A DNA stretch of 32,834 nt from positions 1 to 32,834 of the forward strand of contig NZ_FOKF01000045.1 in NCBI RefSeq assembly GCF_900111995.1, read 5' to 3'. The position numbers and the translations under genes are program-made. Below the pieces are notes generated by a model. That model was not told the origin of the DNA and ran no database searches. It saw nothing but the letters and a program-made list of their open reading frames with translations. Of the stretch, positions 7,830 to 16,377 are shown piece after piece. Every line of letters begins with the position of its first letter. The stretch's first letter is position 1. The DNA is from Collimonas sp. OK607. Its GTDB lineage: Bacteria > Pseudomonadota > Gammaproteobacteria > Burkholderiales > Burkholderiaceae_D.

Positions 7830-7874
7830 GCTGCCTCCTCTATCCGATAGTAGTCTAAGTATATCGTCATTTTG

Positions 7875-7896
7875 TTGCCACTTGGATATGTGGCAA
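7875..7896. promoter_or_regulatory. Inverted repeat in a divergent promoter region
   Basis: TTGCCAC (7875-7881) and GTGGCAA (7890-7896) form perfect 7-bp arms around 8 nt, midway between the lipoprotein gene and the DUF3460 gene. The half-site spacing suits a dimeric regulator. No regulator is encoded nearby, so the operator role is a guess. Confidence 0.4.
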
Positions 7897-7982
7897 TACC
7901 GGCATCCCAAGATGACAAACCGTTCGGACGGCCCGAAATAGCATAAAATAGCGCTTGATCCCAGCCCATTATCAAAGCACCC

Positions 7983-8192
7983 ATGAAATTTTCCAAACAA
8001 ATCAACGGTTACCAATCCGACATCACCAAGTTCGTTGCAGAACTCAAGGAAAAGAATCCAAAGCTGGAAGAACAACAGCTGGCCGGCCGCGCCCTGCTGT
8101 GGGACAAGACCCCGATTGACCTGGACAGCCAGTTGCGCACCCAGGAATCGCGCGTCGATCAACAGCCGTATGTGTATCAAAACAATCACTAA
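7983..8192 (+). CDS. DUF3460 family small protein
   Basis: A 69-residue soluble protein. Features typical of DUF3460 are YQSDITKFVAELKEKNP at the start, GRALLWDKTPIDLD in the middle and QQPYVYQ near the end. The family is widespread in Betaproteobacteria, has no known function and commonly lies next to scpA and panC, as it does here. It sits 33 bp before scpA on the same strand, so co-transcription is likely. A TAAAAT (7944-7949) lies 34 bp upstream as a possible -10. There is no signal peptide or membrane segment. Confidence 0.88.
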   Translation: MKFSKQINGYQSDITKFVAELKEKNPKLEEQQLAGRALLWDKTPIDLDSQLRTQESRVDQQPYVYQNNH

Positions 8193-8225
8193 TTCACAAT
8201 TCACTCAAGATCAGGTAACGATCAG

Positions 8226-9089
8226 ATGAGCCAGAATTCGTCGGATGCTGCCGAACTGACACTAGAAGGCCAACCCGATTCGACACCGAATGTGATCGAT
8301 GGCGTGGCTTTTGCGCGCCTGTACGGTGAGCCGCTGTTCCGCATGCCGACCGATCTCTACATTCCGCCGGATGCGCTGGAAGTCTTCCTGGAAGCATTCG
8401 AAGGCCCGCTCGATCTGCTGCTGTACCTGATCCGCAAACAAAATTTCAACATCCTCGACATCCCGATGGCGCAAGTCACCTTGCAATATCTGGAATACGT
8501 CGATCAGATCCGCATCACCAACCTGGAACTGGCCGCCGAATATCTGCTGATGGCAGCCATGCTGATCGAAATCAAATCGCGCATGCTGCTGCCGGTCCGC
8601 AAGACCGACAGCGAAGAAGCCGAAGATCCGCGCGCAGAACTGGTGCGGCGCCTGCTGGAATACGAGCAGATGAAGCTGGCGGCGCGCGAGATCGACGCCC
8701 TGCCGCAACTCGGTCGCGATTATGTCCGCACCCAGATCTATATCGAGCAAAGCATCGTCACGCGCTGGCCGGAAGTCAACCTGGACGATCTGCAAGCCGC
8801 CTGGGCCGATGTCATCAAGCGCGCCAAGCTGACCGCCCACCACACCATCAGCCGCGAAGAATTGTCGGTACGTGAGCACATGACGGGGATTTTGCGGCGC
8901 CTGCAATCGTCGCGCTTTGTCGAGTTCGCCGAGTTGTTCGATCCGTCGCGCGGCGTGCCGGTGCTGGTTGTGAATTTCATCGCCATGCTGGAGCTGGCGA
9001 AAGAAACGCTGATTGAAATCACCCAGGCCGAACCGTTCGCGCCTATCTATGTACGACTAGCCTACTCGCCCACCTACGCGGCTGCATAA
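8226..9089 (+). CDS. scpA: Segregation and condensation protein A
   Basis: The kleisin subunit of the SMC-ScpAB condensin-like complex, which organises and helps segregate the chromosome. Of its 287 residues, the first 60 are a variable extension, after which FEGPLDLLLYLIRKQ (about 58-72) marks the conserved N-terminal kleisin domain that binds the SMC neck. The C-terminal winged-helix part includes the FVEFAELFDPSRG segment near 237-249. The start is supported by AGGTAAC upstream. No scpB or smc gene is in the window, as is usual for Burkholderiales in my recollection. It is followed 75 bp later by panC. Confidence 0.95.
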   Translation: MSQNSSDAAELTLEGQPDSTPNVIDGVAFARLYGEPLFRMPTDLYIPPDALEVFLEAFEGPLDLLLYLIRKQNFNILDIPMAQVTLQYLEYVDQIRITNLELAAEYLLMAAMLIEIKSRMLLPVRKTDSEEAEDPRAELVRRLLEYEQMKLAAREIDALPQLGRDYVRTQIYIEQSIVTRWPEVNLDDLQAAWADVIKRAKLTAHHTISREELSVREHMTGILRRLQSSRFVEFAELFDPSRGVPVLVVNFIAMLELAKETLIEITQAEPFAPIYVRLAYSPTYAAA

Positions 9090-9146
9090 GCGTCGGCTTT
9101 GTCAACACACCAAACAAGTGATGCGCCGCATCCCGAACTAAAATAA

Positions 9147-10004
<858 letters not shown>

Positions 10005-10018
10005 CCCTGGATGCTACC

Positions 10019-10936
10019 GTGCAGCGGCCGCAACAGTACCGTCACAACGGACTAGCGCGCATCTGGCTGGCAACGGCCGGAATGGCCGTGCTGGCTTCAG
10101 TCGCCGCTGTCGCGAACGCCCAGGGCGTCACGGTACGCGACGATGCCCAGCATAAGGTCGTACTAGCGCAGCCCGCGCATCGCATCGTCAGCCTGGCGCC
10201 ACATGCGACCGAGTTGCTGTTTGCCGCCGGCGCCGGCGCTTATGTGATCGGCGTCAGCGACTATAGCGACTACCCTCCGGCCGCCAGACAAATACTTTCC
10301 GTCGGCAGCAGCAGCGCATTGGATATCGAACGGATTGTAGCTCTCAAGCCGGATCTGGTCGTGGCCTGGAGCAGCGGCAATTCAGCCAGCCAGGTTGCCA
10401 GGTTGCGCGCTCTCGGCATTCCGGTTTTTGAAAGCGAACCGCGACAACTGGATGCCGTCGCGTCCTCGCTGGTACGGTTATCTCAACTGGCAGGTACCGA
10501 AGATAGCGGCATGGCGGCCGCCGCCTCTTTCAAGGCTCGCCTGGCACAACTTGATGCCACCTACCGACAACGGCCAACTGTGCGTGTGTTCTATCAGATA
10601 TGGAAAAAACCTCTGATGACGCTCAATGACAGCCATATGGTGACGAACGTGATCCGTTTGTGCGGTGGTGAAAATGTTTTCGGCAAGCTGCCGCAACTAG
10701 CACCGACCGTCAGCACGGAAGCGGTGTTGCAAGCCAATCCGGAAGTGATCTTTGCAGCGGATGGCGGCACCTCGCCCGGCGCCAGCTGGCAACGCTTCCC
10801 CCAGCTCGCCGCAGTGGCCGGCAACAATCTGTTTACCCTGACTCCCAACTGGATGAGCCGCCCCGGGCCGCGCATCCTGGATGGCGCCGCCGAACTGTGC
10901 GAGAAACTGGAGCTGGCGCGCAGCCGGCGCCGGTAG
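10019..10936 (+). CDS. btuF: Periplasmic cobalamin-binding protein BtuF
   Basis: The substrate-binding component of the vitamin B12 ABC importer. It has 305 residues from a GTG start. A Tat-less Sec signal with basic start ends at about AVANA-QG, giving a periplasmic protein. The class III binding-protein fold is indicated by HRIVSLAPHATELLFAAGA, the IGVSDYSDYP loop, and the C-terminal lobe with GGENVFG and PNWMSRPGPR. The ATG at 10011 is out of frame, so GTG 10019 or an internal ATG (codon 23) must serve. Unlike btuBCD it lies on the opposite strand behind panC, outside the riboswitch-controlled unit; its stop is 37 bp from that of the ATPase gene. Confidence 0.9.
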   Translation: MQRPQQYRHNGLARIWLATAGMAVLASVAAVANAQGVTVRDDAQHKVVLAQPAHRIVSLAPHATELLFAAGAGAYVIGVSDYSDYPPAARQILSVGSSSALDIERIVALKPDLVVAWSSGNSASQVARLRALGIPVFESEPRQLDAVASSLVRLSQLAGTEDSGMAAAASFKARLAQLDATYRQRPTVRVFYQIWKKPLMTLNDSHMVTNVIRLCGGENVFGKLPQLAPTVSTEAVLQANPEVIFAADGGTSPGASWQRFPQLAAVAGNNLFTLTPNWMSRPGPRILDGAAELCEKLELARSRRR

Positions 10937-10973
10937 TTTTTTGGCCGCCCCTGCCCTTTAATACAGAAAACCC

Positions 10974-11768
10974 TTAGGATACGCCGGCAACCGGCATGAA
11001 CAAACGCCGCGAACCGTTCTCCACCACTTCAAACGGACAGGAAAAAGCGGCCTGCAGGATCTCAGGTTGCAGCACGCTATCCGTACTGCCCTGCCACACC
11101 TGGCCATCCCCCAGCAACAACACATGGCTGGCATAACGCGCCACCAGATTGATATCGTGACAGGCGGCGATCACCGCCTTTTGCGGCGGAAGGCGGCGCA
11201 ATAACTCCATCACGACGATTTGCGCCGCGGCGTCCTGATGGGCGGTAGGTTCATCCAGCATGAATAACAACGGATCCTGCGTCAGCAAGGTAGCCAACGC
11301 CACCCGCTGACGCTCACCACCCGACAAGTGCATCACATCGTGGGCGCAGAAAGCAGCCATCCTGACCTGCTCCAGCGCCTGCATTGCCAGCGCCCGGTCT
11401 TCTTCCATATCCCAACCGAATCCGAACTGATACGGATGACGACCGGCGATCACCGCGGCCAGCACGCTGCCGGAAAACGCATCGGCCTGTTGCTGTGCCA
11501 GCAATCCGCGCAAACGTGCCAGCTGCTGTGCCGAAGTAGACTGGATATCCTCTTCCTGAATCAGCACGCGGCCGCCAGCCGGTCGGTTCAATCCGGCCAG
11601 CGTATGCAGCAAAGTGGTTTTCCCGATGCCGTTACGACCGAGCACACACCAGAACTGACCCGGCGCAACTTGCCAGTCAAGCCGGCTGCACAAGACTTTG
11701 TGGCCGACGCTGACGCTCAATTGTTCTGTGTTTAATAGTTCAGTATTCAATAATTTTTCAGTGTTCAT
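10974..11768 (-). CDS. btuD: Cobalamin ABC transporter ATP-binding protein (BtuD type)
   Basis: A 264-residue cytoplasmic ATPase that powers B12 import. Walker A GRNGIGKTT is at 44-52, the signature LSGGERQRV at 148-156, Walker B LLFMLDEP at 167-174, and the H-loop histidine is in AACHDIN. The start at ATG 11768 has a strong GAGGAG six bases away. The N-terminus carries an odd repeated NTE-LLNTE-LLNTE stretch caused by a short DNA repeat, not expected in BtuD. It begins 10 bp after the permease stop, so the two are one operon. Assignment to cobalamin rather than ferric siderophore rests on btuB, btuF and the riboswitch nearby. Confidence 0.88.
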   Translation of the reverse strand: MNTEKLLNTELLNTEQLSVSVGHKVLCSRLDWQVAPGQFWCVLGRNGIGKTTLLHTLAGLNRPAGGRVLIQEEDIQSTSAQQLARLRGLLAQQQADAFSGSVLAAVIAGRHPYQFGFGWDMEEDRALAMQALEQVRMAAFCAHDVMHLSGGERQRVALATLLTQDPLLFMLDEPTAHQDAAAQIVVMELLRRLPPQKAVIAACHDINLVARYASHVLLLGDGQVWQGSTDSVLQPEILQAAFSCPFEVVENGSRRLFMPVAGVS

Positions 11769-11778
11769 GCCCGGCTCC

Positions 11779-12765
11779 TCAAGCCTTGCTGCGCGATAGC
11801 AGCCACAGGAATACCGGAACGCCGGCCAGAGCCGTAATCACGCCTACCGGCAACTGGGTCGGCGCCACCACGGTACGCGCCACCAGATCCGCCAGCACCA
11901 GCGCAGCACCACCGACCAGCGCACTGGCCGGCAGCAAGATTCGCTGGTCATTACCGACCAGCAGACGTATCGCATGCGGCACCACCAGGCCGATGAAACC
12001 AATCGTGCCGGCCACCGTGACCGCTGCTGCAGTCGCCAATGAAGCCGCGCACAAAGTCAGCAGCCGCAAGCGCAGCACCGGCACCCCGAGCAACTGCGCA
12101 AAACCTTCGCCCCGCGCCAACAGATTCAACTGCCGCGCATTCAACACGCTCCATACCAGGATCAACAGCAGCAGCGCGGCCGCCGGCAACAGCAGACGCG
12201 CATCTTCCAGATCGCCCATCAGCCAGAACAGCATGCCGCGCAACTGGCCATCAGGCGCCAGAGTCAGCACCAGCGTCACGATCGCACCAAAGCCGGCGGC
12301 GATCATCACACCGGTCAATATCAGGCGATGGCCGCTGTGCTGGGCTACGCCAGGCAAGCGTCGCAGCGCCTGCTGCGCCAGTCCGAACAACAGCAATACC
12401 GCCAGCCCGGCGCCGAGCGCCGCGCCCAATGCAGCGGCAACGTCACCCATGAAACCGAAGTGGCTAGCGATTAATAAAGCGGATAAAGCGCCGGCAGCGG
12501 AACCGCCAGACAAACCCAGCACATAAGGATCGGCCAGGGGATTGCGCAGCAATACCTGCATCAACGCCCCCGCCAACGCCAGCAAACCGCCAACCACGAA
12601 CGCGGTCAGCGCACGCGGCAAGCGCAAGGAAAGATAAATTTGGTCGGCCGCCAAACCGCAACCACTGCTGCCGCAAGACACCGCAAGCGCCAACGCCAAT
12701 GCTGCGAATAACGCTAAGCAGCACAAGATGGCGATGGCACGGCGCAGGGTGACGATGCTAGTCAA
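11779..12765 (-). CDS. btuC: Cobalamin ABC transporter permease (BtuC type)
   Basis: An inner-membrane permease of the FecCD/BtuC family with about ten hydrophobic segments, forming the translocation pore for B12. Family signatures are LRLPRALTAFVVGGLLALAG near the N-terminus, NPLADPYVLGLSGGSAAGA, and GFIGLVVPHAIRLLVG before the EAA-like coupling region. The frame is open to a GTG at 12804, but that codon lies inside a palindromic repeat with no Shine-Dalgarno sequence. A TTG at 12765, preceded by AAGAGAAG, gives a usual 328-residue protein and is preferred. It follows btuB after a gap holding two inverted palindromic repeats and precedes btuD by 10 bp. Confidence 0.88.
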   Translation of the reverse strand: MTSIVTLRRAIAILCCLALFAALALALAVSCGSSGCGLAADQIYLSLRLPRALTAFVVGGLLALAGALMQVLLRNPLADPYVLGLSGGSAAGALSALLIASHFGFMGDVAAALGAALGAGLAVLLLFGLAQQALRRLPGVAQHSGHRLILTGVMIAAGFGAIVTLVLTLAPDGQLRGMLFWLMGDLEDARLLLPAAALLLLILVWSVLNARQLNLLARGEGFAQLLGVPVLRLRLLTLCAASLATAAAVTVAGTIGFIGLVVPHAIRLLVGNDQRILLPASALVGGAALVLADLVARTVVAPTQLPVGVITALAGVPVFLWLLSRSKA

Positions 12766-12779
12766 AGGTCTTCTCTTGG

Positions 12780-12810
12780 TAGGGTGGGCAAGTTTTTTGC
12801 CCACGCGTTG
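12780..12810. repeat. GTGGGCA palindromic repeat, copy A
   Basis: GTGGGCAA (12784-12791) and TTGCCCAC (12797-12804) form an 8-bp stem around GTTTT. The flanks are TAGG on the left and GCG on the right. It shares its arms and flanks with copies at 12842, 22922 and, weakly, 27172. Copies A and B are in opposite orientation within 90 bp, between btuB and btuC. Confidence 0.75.
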
Positions 12811-12841
12811 CGGGAATCAACGTTACAGGTGATTTTAAGGT

Positions 12842-12870
12842 CACGCGTGGGCACATGTGCCCACCCTACG
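12842..12870. repeat. GTGGGCA palindromic repeat, copy B
   Basis: This contains the perfect 18-bp palindrome GTGGGCACATGTGCCCAC (12847-12864), flanked by CACGC and CCTACG. It lies 5 bp from the btuB stop and is inverted relative to copy A. Confidence 0.8.
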
Positions 12871-12875
12871 TTTGA

Positions 12876-14765
12876 TTACTGCTGCCAATTTACACCAACA
12901 AATACTCCCCGTGATGGCTGGTTATAGCCGTAGGCGGTTTGATAGTCGCGATTGAACAGATTATCGATACGGCCGAACAACGATATTTCCTTGTTCAACT
13001 GATAGCGCGCATTGGCGTTGGTCAGCCAATACGGAGCCAGCGTCGGGCTGCCGGGAATATCGGTACGGCTGTCGGTGTATTGGACATCGGTGCCGATGCG
13101 CCAGGCGCCAAAGCTTTTGGCAGCGCCAAGCGAACCCAGGGTTTTAGCGCGACGTACCAAGGTTTTATCGGTCGATTCGTCCTTCGGATCCTGCAAAGTC
13201 AAACTGGCGCGCCAGTCAATTTCCAACAAGGTGGTGCTGGCACTCAGCTCCAGGCCCTGGTTCTTGGCGCGCGCAATATTGATGGTTTGAAAGGTAACCG
13301 GATTGTAGCCAAACTGGTCGCGCGTACGGGTATCGAACAGCGTGGCGCGTAACAAGGTAGCGCCGGCTGCATACTGCACGCCCAGTTCGTAAGATTTCGA
13401 ACGTTCCGCTTTCAGATTGACGTTACCGTACAACGGGTCGAACAATTGCACCGGCGTCGGCGCATTGAATGCAGTCGACGCATTGGCGATCAGCTTGACG
13501 CTATCGGTCAAGGCATAACCATAACCGAGGTAACCGGTATTGTCTGAACCCGAGCCGCCGACATCGTCGTGCCGCACATTCAATTGAAATTGATTCGCAC
13601 CAATCTTGCCGTTTACGCCGGCGTACACGCTGGAAGTCGAACGCGAGAAGCTGTTGCTGCTGTTGCCATAGCTGCTGTTGGAGTTGACCTCGGCCTTTTC
13701 GCGACCGGCGTCGACACCTGCATTGACCACCCATTGCGGCGCCAAACGCAACTCGTTGGCCCACTGCAGCAGGTTTTGCGTGCTCTTGTAGCCGTTGCTG
13801 CTGTTGCCGAAGATGCTCAGGTCATCCAGGTTGTCGCGGTTAATGTTTTGCGACAAGGTCAGAGTTGAAGTCCAATCCTGGGTAAAGCTGTTTTTCGAGA
13901 ACACCGCGATCGACTGGCTCTTCGAATGACCGTTATTCTTATCGGTCGGCGTGCCATAAGCATTGTCGAAAGTGTACTTGGAATCGTTGGCGTATACGCG
14001 AGCGCCGATCTCATTGCCCTTGCGCCATTCCTGCGATACCGAACCCGAAACGCTGGTATTGCCATCGCCATTGCGGTCCGGGTTCACGTTCGGACTCTGC
14101 AAAGGATTCTGCGCTGAGAATCCATCCGTCTTGAAGCGTGTCAACGACAGCGCGTAACTGGTATCGCCGCTCTTGCCGTTGACGCCGACATTACCCTGGT
14201 AAGTGCCACGCGAGCCAGCCTCAACCGAAGCGTTGAACGCCGGTGCGCCGGTGCCGCGTTTGGTGAAGATCTGCACTACCCCGCCGATCGCGCCTGAACC
14301 GTAGATGGCGGAGACGTTGCCGCGCACGATTTCGATATGGTCGATCTGGTCCGGCAAGATATTCTCAAGCGCCGGCAAGCCGAACGAGGCCTGGCGCCGA
14401 AGCGGCACGCCGTCGATCATGATCAGGGTTTCCGAGGGATTCGCGCCGCGCATGAACAAGGAAGCCTGTTGGCCAGGGCCGCCGACGCGGGTGATCTGGA
14501 TACCGGCTTCGCGTTCCAGCAATGCCGGCAGATCCGGTGCTTGCGAATTGCGGATGTCTTCGGCGCTGATCACCGTAGTGTGCGGCAACGCATCGGTTTG
14601 CGGCTGCTCGATGCGGGCAGCGGTGACTACCACTGGCACCAGAGTCTGGTCCTGCGTAGTTTGCGCCGATACCGCAGCAGATGAAGCGGCAATTGAGAGA
14701 ATGGCTGAAGCCAGCGCGAGCGGCTTCAAGGTCGCGCCGCAGCGGCGTGATAAAGATAATGTCAT
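12876..14765 (-). CDS. btuB: TonB-dependent vitamin B12 outer-membrane receptor
   Basis: An outer-membrane beta-barrel that takes up cobalamin using TonB energy. The ATG at 14765 gives 629 residues: a signal peptide ending about SAAVSA-QT, a TonB box region near TLVPVVVTAARI, a plug domain (about 55-165, including LPALLEREAGIQI and GSGAIGGVVQIFT), then the barrel to the C-terminus. The last residues are VNWQQ, so the usual terminal aromatic is two residues from the end. The longer frame (to 14888) runs into the riboswitch and is rejected. Length is close to E. coli BtuB (about 614). The cobalamin riboswitch upstream and btuCD downstream support the assignment over other TonB receptors. Confidence 0.93.
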   Translation of the reverse strand: MTLSLSRRCGATLKPLALASAILSIAASSAAVSAQTTQDQTLVPVVVTAARIEQPQTDALPHTTVISAEDIRNSQAPDLPALLEREAGIQITRVGGPGQQASLFMRGANPSETLIMIDGVPLRRQASFGLPALENILPDQIDHIEIVRGNVSAIYGSGAIGGVVQIFTKRGTGAPAFNASVEAGSRGTYQGNVGVNGKSGDTSYALSLTRFKTDGFSAQNPLQSPNVNPDRNGDGNTSVSGSVSQEWRKGNEIGARVYANDSKYTFDNAYGTPTDKNNGHSKSQSIAVFSKNSFTQDWTSTLTLSQNINRDNLDDLSIFGNSSNGYKSTQNLLQWANELRLAPQWVVNAGVDAGREKAEVNSNSSYGNSSNSFSRSTSSVYAGVNGKIGANQFQLNVRHDDVGGSGSDNTGYLGYGYALTDSVKLIANASTAFNAPTPVQLFDPLYGNVNLKAERSKSYELGVQYAAGATLLRATLFDTRTRDQFGYNPVTFQTINIARAKNQGLELSASTTLLEIDWRASLTLQDPKDESTDKTLVRRAKTLGSLGAAKSFGAWRIGTDVQYTDSRTDIPGSPTLAPYWLTNANARYQLNKEISLFGRIDNLFNRDYQTAYGYNQPSRGVFVGVNWQQ

Positions 14766-14786
14766 GTTTGGATACGATAAGAGTCC

Positions 14787-14850
14787 CCGGCCTGCTTCCC
14801 CGCAAGCCCGGTTGCAACAGTAGTAGCGAACAAGCACGTAATGCTTGTTC
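14787..14850 (-). promoter_or_regulatory. Expression platform of the btuB riboswitch (two hairpins)
   Basis: Between the aptamer and btuB the RNA forms GAACAAGCA/TGCTTGTTC (14850-14842 with 14836-14828), a perfect 9-bp stem. A second hairpin, CCGGGCTTGC with GCAGGCCGG (14811-14787), has one bulge. Neither is followed by a U-run, so classic intrinsic termination is unlikely; translational or Rho-dependent control fits better. Confidence 0.5.
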
Positions 14851-14862
14851 CTTACTCCCCCT

Positions 14863-15111
14863 GTTCTGGCCGGTATCCGGGCTAACAAGTCGGAGCGTAT
14901 GACCTTCCCATGCCAAGCTCAAACAAAAGCTGAAACACAGTGGTAGAAGATACGCCCTGTCGCCATGCCAAAATCAAAGATTGAATTCAACCGGCGACGC
15001 TTGTTTTACCGTTGCGGGGGCAGCACACGTTGGCCGGCACTCTTGTCGAGTCGCCCGGCGCCGTGTTTCCCGTTTAACTGCGGACATGGACATGTCCGCG
15101 TGCACCAAAAC
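14863..15111 (-). ncRNA. Cobalamin (adenosylcobalamin) riboswitch aptamer
   Basis: Reading the minus strand from 15111, all conserved blocks appear in order: GGTGC, TTAAACGGGAAACACGG, GCTGCCCCCGCAACGGTAA, CACTG, TGGGAAGG, then the B12 box AGCCCGGATACCGGCC (14883-14868). The ends GTTTTGG (15111-15105) and CCAGAAC (14869-14863) pair to close P1. It would sense intracellular B12 and switch off the downstream btuB-btuC-btuD genes when cobalamin is plentiful. The regulatory outcome follows from the known family. Confidence 0.95.
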
Positions 15112-15117
15112 CCCGCC

Positions 15118-15146
15118 ATTGTAAGGCCGACGCCGGTTTGCAGCAA
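15118..15146 (-). promoter_or_regulatory. Promoter of the btuB riboswitch transcript
   Basis: On the minus strand TTGCTG (15146-15141) is followed after 17 nt by TACAAT (15123-15118). The predicted start is about 15111, exactly the first base of riboswitch stem P1. The -35 is a weak match, but spacing and position are right. Confidence 0.65.
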
Positions 15147-15167
15147 TTGCCGCATGCGTTCGCGCGT

Positions 15168-16340
15168 CTACACTGTGGTTAAATTCGCATTTCCACGGTA
15201 CAAAGCGGCCACCATGTCGGACTGGGTCACCATGCCGACCAGGCGCCGCTGGTCATCGACAATCGGGATGTGATGGATGCCGGAATCGGACAAAGGCTGC
15301 ACCAGTTCCACGATATGCGCATCTTCCACCGCGCTCTGCACTGCGGCTGTCATGATCTGGCCGACCACTTCCGGCTTGTCGGAATGGGTATTGGTGGTGC
15401 GTCGGATGAACTGCTTGAGTTTATGGTCAAAACCGGTGTACACCTGCAAATTAACCTGACGCATGAAATCGGTCTGGGTAATGATGCCGATCAGGCGCCG
15501 CGCCGAATTAATCACCGGCAGCGCTTTGATGCGATGCTTCAATAGCAACGCCCATGCATCTTCCAGCGAAGTGCCGTATTCGACGCTGATGACATCGCGC
15601 GACATGATGTCAGCACAGGTAATCGCCCCGAAACGGCGTTGGTAGGCATGCAACTCCGTTTGCAGGATCAGGTCTTCCAGATCATCCCGGCTGACATCCA
15701 GCACCTGATTGTATTGGTGCAATACATAATCCAGGTCTTCCTGCGTAAAACCGATGCGCCTGCCGCTGGGCTGGTCTTTGGTCTGATGCAATTTGCTGAG
15801 GTCGGCATGCGCGACATGCGGATAGCGGCGGCGGGTAGCGTTATTGAACAACAGCGCTACCGCCAGCAACAAAAAGGAATTCAACAGCACCGGCGTCAGC
15901 ACGAAATGAAAACCCTGGCTGGTCACCGCCGGGCCACCCAGCACCGCAGTCAACGCCACCGCACCGCTAGGCGGATGCAGGCAACGCAAGGCGAACATGG
16001 CGCCGATAGCAGCGGAAACCGCAATCGCCGGCGCCAACACGGGATCTGGAATCCAGCGCGCGCAGCTGACGCCGATCACGGCCGCCACCAGATTACCGCC
16101 GATGATCGACCACGGCTGTGCCAGCGGACTGGCCGGCACGCCGAACAACAACACGGCAGAAGCACCCATCGGCGCAATCAGCAACGGCAACGGCGCACTC
16201 GATCCCAGCGCCCAGTGGCTCACCAGCCCGGTTAGCAAGATCCCAAGCAAAGCGCCACAGCAGGCGCGCAGGCGCTCGGTGGCATTGACCATCACTGGCC
16301 CGGGGATAAAACCGCGCAACCACAACCTGAGCAAATTCAT
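15168..16340 (-). CDS. HPP family membrane protein with two CBS domains
   Basis: A 390-residue inner-membrane protein. An N-terminal HPP domain with four or five hydrophobic helices carries the family signature LHPPSG at 121-126 and PMGASAVLLF near 57-66. A soluble linker of about 70 residues precedes a pair of CBS domains (about 243-295 and 328-382), each ending in a GIITQTDF / GMVTQSDM pattern. HPP proteins are poorly characterised; some plant and cyanobacterial members have been linked to nitrite transport, and tandem CBS domains usually bind adenine nucleotides. The start at ATG 16340 is preferred over the frame opening at 16394. It follows the substrate-binding protein gene by 37 bp, but a shared function is unproven. 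Confidence 0.85.
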   Translation of the reverse strand: MNLLRLWLRGFIPGPVMVNATERLRACCGALLGILLTGLVSHWALGSSAPLPLLIAPMGASAVLLFGVPASPLAQPWSIIGGNLVAAVIGVSCARWIPDPVLAPAIAVSAAIGAMFALRCLHPPSGAVALTAVLGGPAVTSQGFHFVLTPVLLNSFLLLAVALLFNNATRRRYPHVAHADLSKLHQTKDQPSGRRIGFTQEDLDYVLHQYNQVLDVSRDDLEDLILQTELHAYQRRFGAITCADIMSRDVISVEYGTSLEDAWALLLKHRIKALPVINSARRLIGIITQTDFMRQVNLQVYTGFDHKLKQFIRRTTNTHSDKPEVVGQIMTAAVQSAVEDAHIVELVQPLSDSGIHHIPIVDDQRRLVGMVTQSDMVAALYRGNANLTTV

Positions 16341-16377
16341 CTTCTTTACTTTCGTTTTTATTATTACCCGGGGCCTG

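Noticed and set aside
7830-8204. N-terminal extension of the BamE-like protein
   Set aside because: The added part is antisense to the DUF3460 gene; the ATG at 7829 has a strong Shine-Dalgarno sequence and a lipoprotein signal.
10922-10945. CCGGCGCCGG followed by TTTTTT as a btuF terminator
   Set aside because: The palindrome has no room for a loop and overlaps the coding end; too weak to call.
14766-14888. N-terminal extension of BtuB
   Set aside because: It lies in the riboswitch leader; the signal peptide begins at 14765.
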